From NCBI GenBank assembly GCA_905214315.1, contig CAJMLN010000028.1:1-23545 (forward strand): 23,545 nt of DNA. The letters are read 5' to 3'. Source of the DNA: an uncultured bacterium. GTDB taxonomy: Bacteria > Bacillota > Clostridia > Christensenellales > QALW01. The position numbers and the translations under genes are program-made. The notes below the pieces were generated by a model that was not told where the DNA came from, did no database searches, and was given only the letters and a program-made list of their open reading frames with translations. Each line of letters opens with the position of its first letter. Within the stretch, counting starts at the first letter, position 1. This document shows positions 7,913-13,303 of this stretch, piece after piece.

Positions 7913-8628
7913 CTATTATCCATACTGCCAACAAAGAAGAAATGAGCCGTGTCGCCGCAGATATTCTTGCAAAACAAATTACCCAAAATCCCCAAAGCGT
8001 ACTTGGACTTGCCACCGGCGGCACGCCGTTGGGCGTATATAAAATACTTTCAGCCATGTATGCCGCAGGCAAATTGGATTTTTCCGCTGTAAAAACAATC
8101 AATTTAGACGAATATGTAGGCCTCAGTGCAGAAAACAGCAACAGCTATCGTTTTTATATGCAGAAAAATTTCTTTGATCACATCAACATCCAACCTCAAA
8201 ACACGCACGTTCCCAACGGAACCGCCAAAAACTTACAAGCTGAATGCAGCACATATGACCGGCTGATCGATACCTTAGGCCCCCCGGATATCCAGCTGTT
8301 AGGTATCGGTCTGAATGGCCATATCGGATTCTGTGAACCCTGTGAGGAATTTTTCACCTCTACCTCTGTCATTCAGCTTTCTGCCTCCACCATTCAGGCC
8401 AATTCCGTTTATTACAATGACATTTCACTGGTTCCCCGGCAAGCGATAACAATTAGCGTAAAACAAATTATGGCCGCCAAGAAAATCCTGCTGATTGCCG
8501 AAGGCCCAGAAAAACGTGAAATCCTGTATAAAGCTCTCTACGGTTCGATAACGGCCAAGCTCCCTGCCAGCCTGCTTCAGCTGCATCAAAATGTCACTAT
8601 TGTAGAGGCTACGGGATTACATCTATAG
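7909..8628 (+). CDS. nagB: glucosamine-6-phosphate deaminase/isomerase family protein (NagB-like)
   Basis: A 239-residue NagB-type deaminase, close in length to the monomeric Bacillus enzyme. Family motifs are LGLATGGTPLGVYK (phosphate loop, about 32-45), INLDEYVGL (catalytic Asp67) and LGIGLNGHIGF-C-EP (His138, Glu143). The usual FNEP is FCEP here. The Arg normally found in AN(S/A)RYF, thought to bind substrate phosphate, is Val167 in ANSVYY, and the usual SRT stretch is TST. Orthodox NagB converts glucosamine 6-phosphate to fructose 6-phosphate plus ammonia; these changes leave room for a different amino sugar. It overlaps the previous gene by 4 bases (ATGA) and ends the operon at a terminator. 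No nagA is in view, although a PIG-L deacetylase lies nearby. Confidence 0.82.
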   Translation: MTIIHTANKEEMSRVAADILAKQITQNPQSVLGLATGGTPLGVYKILSAMYAAGKLDFSAVKTINLDEYVGLSAENSNSYRFYMQKNFFDHINIQPQNTHVPNGTAKNLQAECSTYDRLIDTLGPPDIQLLGIGLNGHIGFCEPCEEFFTSTSVIQLSASTIQANSVYYNDISLVPRQAITISVKQIMAAKKILLIAEGPEKREILYKALYGSITAKLPASLLQLHQNVTIVEATGLHL

Positions 8629-8640
8629 GTTTAAAAGCAG

Positions 8641-8674
8641 TGCGCCCTGCAGTTCTTTTGCAGGGTGCGTTTTT
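8641..8674 (+). terminator. terminator of the sugar operon
   Basis: A stem pairs 8642-8651 with 8659-8668 (GCGCCCTGCA / TGCAGGGTGC, one G-U pair) around a 7-nt loop and is followed by a T run at 8670-8674. Confidence 0.88.
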
Positions 8675-8682
8675 CTAAAATT

Positions 8683-9132
8683 CTATTGCCAATTTTCCGC
8701 AAGATTATAAACGGGAATTTTGCGATCCGCCGCATACTGCACGATTTCTTTCGTTGGTATATCTTCTTCCGGCACACAGCAAACCAGTATATCAGCACTT
8801 TCAATCATCCACCGATTCAGCAGAGAGATTTCTTCTCCCTCATTTTCCATAATATCAGCAAATTCTACCCTATCATAAGTAAAATCTTTTTTCTTCTTAT
8901 TCCGTCCTCCATAAGGTAAAACAAGCGTATGCTCCAAATTGCCATCATAAAAAGGTTTTAACCGTTCAATCGTTTCTGATACTAAGAAATTAAAATCATT
9001 ACCGGCCGTGACCATACATTCCGTGTAATCATGCGAAGCTGCCAGGTCTCGGATCAGTCCTTCCAGTTTTTCTGCTGTTTGCTCTGTATACCCTATTGTT
9101 TTACCGATAAATGCAATGCTTAATATTTCCAT
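8683..9132 (-). CDS. SLOG/DUF1273-like nucleotide-binding fold protein
   Basis: A 149-residue cytoplasmic protein. Visible landmarks are the N-terminal strand LSIAFIGKTIGYTEQT, a helix, MVTAGNDFNFLVSETIERLKPFYDG, LVLPYGG, YDRVEFADI and LLNRWMIESADILVCC. The last part matches the NRWM-(x)-SD-(x)-(L/I)-(I/L)-x-x-x signature of the DUF1273/YpsA-type SLOG family, which binds nucleotide-derived ligands. Function is not established. The start at 9132 is preferred over in-frame upstream ATGs because AAAAGGA (9138-9144 reverse) is 5 bases away, and the upstream extension would cover the promoter. It is divergent from the XRE regulator. Confidence 0.65.
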   Translation of the reverse strand: MEILSIAFIGKTIGYTEQTAEKLEGLIRDLAASHDYTECMVTAGNDFNFLVSETIERLKPFYDGNLEHTLVLPYGGRNKKKKDFTYDRVEFADIMENEGEEISLLNRWMIESADILVCCVPEEDIPTKEIVQYAADRKIPVYNLAENWQ

Positions 9133-9169
9133 AACAATCCTTTTAATCAATAAAAAACTTATTATTGTA

Positions 9170-9198
9170 ATTATAAGGTATTTAATGTCATATGTCAA
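9170..9198 (-). promoter_or_regulatory. consensus promoter of the SLOG-like gene
   Basis: Reverse-strand TTGACA (9193-9198) and TATAAT (9170-9175) are separated by 17 bases, a perfect sigma-A consensus. Confidence 0.85.
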
Positions 9199-9214
9199 CA
9201 AAAATAGGATATTA

Positions 9215-9242
9215 TTTACAATAATTTTAAAGGGTATATAAC
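9215..9242 (+). promoter_or_regulatory. candidate promoter of the XRE gene
   Basis: TTTACA (9215-9220) and TATAAC (9237-9242) are 16 bases apart. An additional TATAAT at 9244-9249 lacks a suitable -35. Confidence 0.45.
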
Positions 9243-9283
9243 ATATAATATCTTGTATAAAAAGAAAGGATTTGTTAAAATTT

Positions 9284-9610
9284 ATGTATAAAGAAATATC
9301 AGAAAATTTCTTTGCGCAGAGACTGTCTGCTCTTCGGCTGCAAAAAGGAGTATCTGCAAGAGAAATGAGCCTTGCTTTAGGCCAGAACGAAAGTTATATC
9401 AATCGCATTGAAAACTTAAAAAGTTTTCCCTCCATGCAGTTATTCTTTTATATCTGCGAATACCTGGATATTATGCCCGATGAATTTTTTAACGCTGATC
9501 TAAAATACCCGCAGCAGTTAAACAGCATTATAGAAGATTTGCAGAAACTAAATGCCGAACAATTAAATAACATCCATGCCATCATCAAAGAACTGGTAAA
9601 ATATAAATGA
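9284..9610 (+). CDS. small XRE-family helix-turn-helix regulator
   Basis: A 108-residue DNA-binding protein. Residues about 10-65 form a Cro/CI-type helix-turn-helix (RLSALRLQKGVSAREMSLAL, then GQNESYINRIENLKSFPSM, then a helix ending PDEFF). A short helical tail of about 40 residues (LNSIIEDLQKLNAEQLNNIH) may dimerise. The start is uncertain. ATG at 9284 is 13 bases from AAAGGA (9265-9270), rather long, whereas TTG at 9272 is only 1 base away and too close. It is transcribed divergently from the SLOG-like gene and may regulate it or itself. No target site was identified. Confidence 0.8.
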   Translation: MYKEISENFFAQRLSALRLQKGVSAREMSLALGQNESYINRIENLKSFPSMQLFFYICEYLDIMPDEFFNADLKYPQQLNSIIEDLQKLNAEQLNNIHAIIKELVKYK

Positions 9611-9636
9611 CGGTATTTTTACCGTCATTTGTTTTT
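9605..9636. terminator. bidirectional terminator (XRE gene / Lgt-like gene)
   Basis: An 11-bp perfect stem (9605-9615 with 9620-9630, AAATGACGGTA / TACCGTCATTT, 4-nt loop) is followed by GTTTTT on the plus strand. It lies between convergent genes. Confidence 0.85.
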
Positions 9637-10423
9637 ACACGGCTTTCGTGTGCTCTTTTTGTTTTCTTTTTAGCAAAAGAAAAATGATTGCTCCTGAAAA
9701 TAAAAAAATACTAATCCATTGTGAGGTAGAAAGTCCCCATAAAAAACCCCTGTATTCATCCCCCCTTAAAAATTCCAGTTCAAACCGAATTATAGAATAC
9801 AATAGTAAATATACCGCAAACAATTTTCCCTTCCCAATTTGTTTTTGAAATAAATACAGTAAGAAAAAAAACAGACAGCCGTTCAACATGGCCTCTAATA
9901 ATTGTACGGGAAAACGAGCAATACCGTTCGCACTTTCCACAGCGGCCGCATGATACACAATACCGTTTTTAAAGGGAATTCCATAACAACAGCCGCTTAA
10001 AAAGCATCCAATGCGCCCAAAGAAATGAAAAAGAGGTACCGTTGATGCCATGATATCCGCATAAAGCGCAGCTGGTAGCTTTTTTATTTTTATATAAAGA
10101 GATCCCGTGAGCATTCCCCCAAGCAAGCCCCCATAAAACACACTTCCGCCAAACAGTACAAAAAATGCATAAAAAAAGTGTGGAACAGAAGCAGCAGAAA
10201 GCAGCAGCTTCCAATATGAAAACTGCGTAATTCCATACAAAAGATGGCTTCCCAAAAATACTCCGCCTGCGGCACAAAGCAGAAAGAAAATCATATCGTT
10301 ATCGTCTTCCTCTTTCTTCCGCACCATACGGCAGGCATAAAAGCCTGCCGCTAGAATACCGATTAAAGCCGTAATCTGATATGCACTGAATTCTTTGCCG
10401 AAAATATTAAAATTCTGAATCAT
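9635..10423 (-). CDS. Lgt-like prolipoprotein diacylglyceryl transferase family membrane protein
   Basis: A 262-residue polytopic membrane protein with about seven hydrophobic segments and Lgt family landmarks: FGGSVFYGGLLGG (about 91-103), GRIGCFLSGCCYG (136-148), RFPVQLLEAMLN and RFELEFLRGDE. Lgt transfers diacylglycerol from phosphatidylglycerol to the lipobox Cys. Several residues normally conserved in Lgt differ. The HGG histidine is Tyr97, the Asn of GRxGNF is Cys140 and the Glu of NGE is Cys145; Arg137 remains. It may be a paralogue with altered chemistry. ATG at 10423 is preferred over 10468, because the longer start would place the first codons inside the upstream gene's terminator hairpin. 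Neither start has a good Shine-Dalgarno site. Confidence 0.78.
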   Translation of the reverse strand: MIQNFNIFGKEFSAYQITALIGILAAGFYACRMVRKKEEDDNDMIFFLLCAAGGVFLGSHLLYGITQFSYWKLLLSAASVPHFFYAFFVLFGGSVFYGGLLGGMLTGSLYIKIKKLPAALYADIMASTVPLFHFFGRIGCFLSGCCYGIPFKNGIVYHAAAVESANGIARFPVQLLEAMLNGCLFFFLLYLFQKQIGKGKLFAVYLLLYSIIRFELEFLRGDEYRGFLWGLSTSQWISIFLFSGAIIFLLLKRKQKEHTKAV

Positions 10424-10439
10424 ATTCCACCAAAAATAA

Positions 10440-10464
10440 AATACGCAATATAAAATTGCGTATT
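10440..10464 (-). terminator. terminator of the DUF4190 gene
   Basis: A 10-bp perfect stem (10440-10449 with 10455-10464, AATACGCAAT / ATTGCGTATT, 5-nt loop) is followed on the reverse strand by TTTATTTTT. It lies 21 bases after the DUF4190 stop codon. Confidence 0.75.
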
Positions 10465-10485
10465 TCATACCTTAAATATTAGCCA

Positions 10486-10818
10486 TTACGCAAGCGCGCC
10501 AAGCCCTGCCAGCAAACCGCCTGCACAAATAACGCAAACAACACCAAGAGCCCCAATGCAGGTTCCGATAATTCCTAATACAAGACCGGCCGTTGCCATA
10601 CCATTCGCCTGAATTTTACGAGCCTTCGCACCAAATACAATGCCCAAAATAGCCAAAACAAATGTAAAATACTGAACAATCGGTATATAAGATCCGATAA
10701 TGCCCAAGATACCGCAAACAAGTGCCGCAATTGCTAACCCTTTATTATCCGGCGCACCATTCATGTTGTTCTGCTGCTGAGGCTGCTGGGGTTGCTGGTT
10801 AAAATTCTGATTCTCCAT
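10486..10818 (-). CDS. DUF4190 domain small membrane protein
   Basis: A 110-residue protein with a Gln/Asn-rich cytoplasmic N terminus (NQQPQQPQQQNN, residues about 6-17). Two hydrophobic hairpin segments follow: GLAIAALVCGILGIIGSYIP, then YFTFVLAILGIVFGAKA. The linker KIQANGMATAGLVLGIIGT and a final Gly/Ala-rich segment complete it. The LAIAALVLGIxG and G(M/K)AxAGLxLGI repeats are typical of DUF4190. Function is unknown; family members often sit near the membrane beside secretion or envelope proteins. AGGAGG at 10828-10833 (reverse) and a consensus-like promoter support the start. It has its own terminator, so it is probably monocistronic. Confidence 0.82.
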   Translation of the reverse strand: MENQNFNQQPQQPQQQNNMNGAPDNKGLAIAALVCGILGIIGSYIPIVQYFTFVLAILGIVFGAKARKIQANGMATAGLVLGIIGTCIGALGVVCVICAGGLLAGLGALA

Positions 10819-10860
10819 ACCTAAATTCCTCCTAAATGAATTATTAATGATATCTTTATT

Positions 10861-10889
10861 ATTTTACTTTATTATCACATATCTGTCAA
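10861..10889 (-). promoter_or_regulatory. promoter of the DUF4190 gene
   Basis: Reverse-strand TTGACA (10884-10889) and TAAAAT (10861-10866) are separated by 17 bases. Confidence 0.8.
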
Positions 10890-10995
10890 CAATTTATCAT
10901 GAAATTATTGTTTGTCTTACACGAAATCATCATTTCAAAGTTGCGATAGAACACATTTTGCCCTTTCCTGTGCTCTTTTGCAAAAAGATCAGAAT

Positions 10996-11277
10996 CTACT
11001 TAAAAAGGATATAATGAATTACTGCGCTAAAAAAAATAACGATCAAACTGACAGACAAAATAACGCCGCTTTTTAGCAGCATCGCCAGCATAATGCCAAA
11101 GAGACCGGCAATGATTACTATATTTATGATGATACCAGCAGCCGACGGTACATTTCTTTTGGGCTTTTTTAATAAACGCAGCCGCTGCTGCCGTGCCTGC
11201 TCCTCCAGTTCTTCTTCTGTTAATATTTCACCGTCTTCTTTTGTTTCATCAACTACAATAACCTTTTTAGTATCCAT
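10996..11277 (-). CDS. small hypothetical membrane protein downstream of tmk
   Basis: A 93-residue protein of unrecognised family. The N-terminal third is acidic (VDETKEDGEILTEEELEEQ), followed by a basic patch (RLRLLKKPKRN, about 33-43). Two transmembrane segments (about 48-68 and 72-92) then run to the C terminus. ATG at 11277 is preferred to ATG at 11283 because AGGAG (11287-11291 reverse) is 9 bases from the former and 3 from the latter. It overlaps the end of tmk by 11 bases, so it is translated from the same transcript. The layout suggests an inner-membrane anchor with a cytoplasmic acidic head. No function is assigned. Confidence 0.7.
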   Translation of the reverse strand: MDTKKVIVVDETKEDGEILTEEELEEQARQQRLRLLKKPKRNVPSAAGIIINIVIIAGLFGIMLAMLLKSGVILSVSLIVIFFSAVIHYILFK

Positions 11278-11905
11278 AGTCATACTCTCCTAATAAAGCT
11301 TTGACGCTCCCATATATTTTTCTATGTGTTTCCTCTTTACTGCTTTCTACGTTTACCACGCAAATACGTTCCGGATATTTCCGGGCAGCTTCCTCAAAAC
11401 CGCTTTGCACCCGCTGAAAAAACGAATCGCCAGCCTGTTCCATTCGATCTCCATCTTCTCTTCCCCCTTTACGGCAAAATGCCTCCTTAGGCGAAAGCGC
11501 CAGCAACAACGTAATATCCGGATACCGGCCGCTTACAGCAAAAGTATTTAAGTGTTCCACTGTTTCCCTCTCCAAACCGCGGCCATACGCCTGATAAGCA
11601 TAGGTAGAATCAACAAAACGATCCAAAATCACAATTTTCCCCGCTTCCAGGGCCGGAAAAACGATTTCTTGCATGTGCTGCGCTCTGGCTGCTTCATATA
11701 AAAACAGCTCGCATAAAGAGGAAATCTCTCGATTTTCCGCATTCAACAGAATTTCCCTGATCTTTTCTCCGATCCTGCATCCTCCCGGTTCACGGGAAAC
11801 CAGAACATCTTTGCCTTCTCTTTTTAATTTTTCAGCCAAAAGGCGAATTTGTGTGCTTTTTCCACAGCCATCGGTTCCTTCAAAAGAAATAAGAAATCCT
11901 TTCAT
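11267..11905 (-). CDS. tmk: thymidylate kinase
   Basis: A 212-residue dTMP kinase that phosphorylates dTMP to dTDP in the cytoplasm. The P-loop is FEGTDGCGKST (residues about 8-18), with the DR(F/Y) motif in ILDRFVDSTYAYQAYGRGL (about 94-112) and the substrate motif SREPGG (about 37-42). The length is usual for bacterial Tmk. The start has GGAG about 8 bases upstream and a promoter at 11940-11968. The neighbouring gene is a small membrane protein rather than the usual DNA polymerase III delta-prime subunit. Confidence 0.96.
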   Translation of the reverse strand: MKGFLISFEGTDGCGKSTQIRLLAEKLKREGKDVLVSREPGGCRIGEKIREILLNAENREISSLCELFLYEAARAQHMQEIVFPALEAGKIVILDRFVDSTYAYQAYGRGLERETVEHLNTFAVSGRYPDITLLLALSPKEAFCRKGGREDGDRMEQAGDSFFQRVQSGFEEAARKYPERICVVNVESSKEETHRKIYGSVKALLGEYDYGY

Positions 11906-11939
11906 TATTCAAACTCCATACATGATAAATTCTATTCAT

Positions 11940-11968
11940 ATTGTACCCGTTTTTTTATTTTTTCGCAA
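11940..11968 (-). promoter_or_regulatory. promoter of tmk operon
   Basis: Reverse-strand TTGCGA (11963-11968) and TACAAT (11940-11945) are separated by 17 bases. Confidence 0.65.
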
Positions 11969-11984
11969 CATGATAATATTTTGC

Positions 11985-12013
11985 TTGCGTAAATCGATAT
12001 TTTTGTATACAAT
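11985..12013 (+). promoter_or_regulatory. promoter of tRNA-Arg
   Basis: TTGCGT (11985-11990) and TACAAT (12008-12013) are separated by 17 bases and end 12 bases before the mature tRNA 5' end. Confidence 0.7.
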
Positions 12014-12025
12014 ATATACGTTAAC

Positions 12026-12101
12026 GCGTCTGTAGCTCAGTGGATAGAGCACCAGACTCCGACTCTGGGTGTCGTAGGTTCAACTCCTATCAGGCGCACC
12101 A
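12026..12101 (+). tRNA. tRNA-Arg (anticodon CCG)
   Basis: A complete 76-nt cloverleaf with encoded CCA. The acceptor stem GCGTCTG pairs with CAGGCGC, the D arm contains GCTCAGTGGATAGAGC, and the anticodon stem CCAGA/TCTGG holds loop CTCCGAC with CCG at 34-36, decoding CGG. The T arm is GTAGG-TTCAACT-CCTAT. A promoter lies upstream and a strong terminator immediately downstream, so it is a single-tRNA transcript. Confidence 0.97.
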
Positions 12102-12103
12102 CG

Positions 12104-12134
12104 TCGGAACGAGTTACGCTCGTTCCGATTTTTT
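12104..12134 (+). terminator. terminator of tRNA-Arg
   Basis: A 10-bp perfect stem (12104-12113 with 12119-12128, TCGGAACGAG / CTCGTTCCGA, 5-nt loop) is followed by six Ts, 2 bases after the tRNA CCA. Confidence 0.95.
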
Positions 12135-12143
12135 ATTTTATAA

Positions 12144-12290
12144 AAAATCAATCACCCGCTCCACTGTTCCTCCTTTTCCGAAAAAGGTCACGCTGCGCTT
12201 TGTTGTTCGCTTGTAAACGCGCTCGCCACACTCCGGCTTGCTACCAACCTTTTTCGGGTTGCGTGAGGGGGCACTTTTAAATATATCGAG
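12144..12290 (-). repeat. possible dispersed repeat or gene remnant beside the tRNA
   Basis: GC-richer than the DNA on either side. On the reverse strand an open frame ending in TAA at about 12144 reads through NPKKVGSKPECGERVYKR and TTKRSVTFFGKGGTVERV, but a stop closes it about 45 codons upstream with no convincing start. An 11-base inverted repeat (CCGAAAAAGGT, 12178-12188, with ACCTTTTTCGG, 12247-12257) frames the middle. The sequence looks like a repeated non-coding element or the tail of a decayed gene. Position next to a tRNA would suit an integration scar. Identity is not established. Confidence 0.35.
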
Positions 12291-12495
12291 GATCTATTTT
12301 ATTTCTCCTTTACACATCGCAGCAAGTCTTTACGGCTTGCCGCGGCTTTTATATTCTCTTACAAGCCAAAATCTCCTTTTACAAGCTGCCACCTCTTGTC
12401 CCCCAATTGCCCTGCATCATTTCGGCTTGTTTTCCACCTTTTAGCCATCTTAAGACAAATTCCCTTTTTTATATTTTTACCGAATGGTTTAGGGT
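12291..12495. other. non-coding stretch with no recognised feature
   Basis: No convincing gene, hairpin terminator or RNA motif was found. A forward open frame crossing 12238-12444 lacks a ribosome binding site and resembles no protein. Confidence 0.5.
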
Positions 12496-12624
12496 ATGAT
12501 AGCAAAATACAAAGACTGTACTTTTTGCTTAAATAAAGACCTTCTGATCATTCTCTCAGCATTCGGAGCCGCAATTTCATATTATTTCGTTCTACTGTTA
12601 AAACGATGGGAACCTGAAAGTTAA
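12496..12624 (+). CDS. candidate 42-residue single-pass membrane peptide
   Basis: A short open frame, ATG to TAA. The first 14 residues are polar with two cysteines (MIAKYKDCTFCLNK). A hydrophobic segment of about 20 residues (LLIILSAFGAAISYYFVLLL) follows, and the tail is positively charged (KRWEPES). That arrangement is typical of tiny membrane regulators, toxins or assembly factors. The weak point is the ribosome binding site, since only AGGG directly before the ATG is visible. No family is recognised and no partner gene is adjacent. It could be a chance frame. Confidence 0.3.
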   Translation: MIAKYKDCTFCLNKDLLIILSAFGAAISYYFVLLLKRWEPES

Positions 12625-12797
12625 TGCAGCCTTACTCTTCTGTTTTTCAAGGACAGGACAGAAAGATTTGTAAAATAAATTATGCAGAATTTACGATATA
12701 ATAAATATTACTTAAAAATTTTTGCAGAACAAACAGCATAACAATGGTTTGATCGGTACACAGCAAAATTCAGGTCGTTTTTTTATTCATAAACGTC

Positions 12798-12825
12798 TTG
12801 ACAAATAAATCAAAACAGTTATAAT
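12798..12825 (+). promoter_or_regulatory. promoter of the MarR-DegV operon
   Basis: TTGACA (12798-12803) and TATAAT (12820-12825) are 16 bases apart. The upstream interval 12625-12797 shows nothing else recognisable. Confidence 0.85.
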
Positions 12826-12847
12826 AGTTCATAGTTTGAACTATTAT
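12821..12847 (+). promoter_or_regulatory. inverted-repeat operator for the MarR protein
   Basis: Perfect 11-bp inverted repeat ATAATAGTTCA (12821-12831) and TGAACTATTAT (12837-12847) with a 5-base centre. It overlaps the -10 and probable start point, so bound repressor would block transcription of its own gene. Size and symmetry suit a MarR dimer. Confidence 0.7.
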
Positions 12848-12865
12848 AGGAGGATCAATACAAAA

Positions 12866-13303
12866 ATGGATGAAGCGCTTCTCACTGCGTGGCTAAAGGT
12901 TTCCGTGAATCTGCGCAATCATCGCTTAGTGCATCATTTACCGTATAACCAGGCGTTCGTATGCCATTTTATCTATCAGGCAGAGCAAAGCGGCGCCCGC
13001 ATTACAGCGACACAGCTTTGTGAATATACCGGAATGCTGAAATCGCATATCAACAAGATTTTAAGTGATCTTACCAAAAAAAATTTAGTGGAAATCCACG
13101 TCAATTCCATAGACCGGCGGAAACGATTTATTTTTTTTACTGAATCCGGTAAAAAAATATATCTGGAAGAAAAAAAGAATTCTATGGCTATCGCCGCCTA
13201 TGCCGCCCAGCAATTAGGAGAAGAGGATACCCGACAGGTTATTCGCCTGTTTGATAAAATTTCTGATATTTTCTGCAAAGGAGATTTTAAAAATGAGCGT
13301 TAG
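12866..13303 (+). CDS. MarR family transcriptional regulator
   Basis: A 145-residue winged helix-turn-helix repressor. Residues about 35-100 hold the DNA-binding region (RITATQLCEYTGMLKSHINK, then ILSDLTKKNLVEIHVN, then the wing SIDRRKRFIFFTESGKKIY). Terminal helices form the dimer interface. ATG at 12866 is used because AGGAGG at 12848-12853 lies 12 bases upstream; a TTG frame start at 12836 would lie inside the operator and upstream of that site. The downstream degV start lies inside this gene (11-base overlap), so the two are co-transcribed and coupled. An operator at its own promoter suggests autorepression. MarR proteins such as FabT control fatty acid genes, which fits the fatty-acid-binding partner, but the ligand is inferred. 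Confidence 0.9.
   Translation: MDEALLTAWLKVSVNLRNHRLVHHLPYNQAFVCHFIYQAEQSGARITATQLCEYTGMLKSHINKILSDLTKKNLVEIHVNSIDRRKRFIFFTESGKKIYLEEKKNSMAIAAYAAQQLGEEDTRQVIRLFDKISDIFCKGDFKNER

Noticed and set aside
9130..9201. Longer start for the SLOG-like protein at 9201 with a hydrophobic N-terminal stretch
   Set aside because: That stretch overlaps the perfect promoter and lacks an RBS; ATG at 9132 has AAAAGGA at the right distance.
12026..12300. Prophage or integrative element beginning at tRNA-Arg
   Set aside because: No integrase, phage gene or second copy of the tRNA 3' end was found downstream in the window.
12238..12444. Forward open frame of 68 codons after the tRNA
   Set aside because: No ribosome binding site, no recognisable domain, and it crosses the candidate repeat segment.
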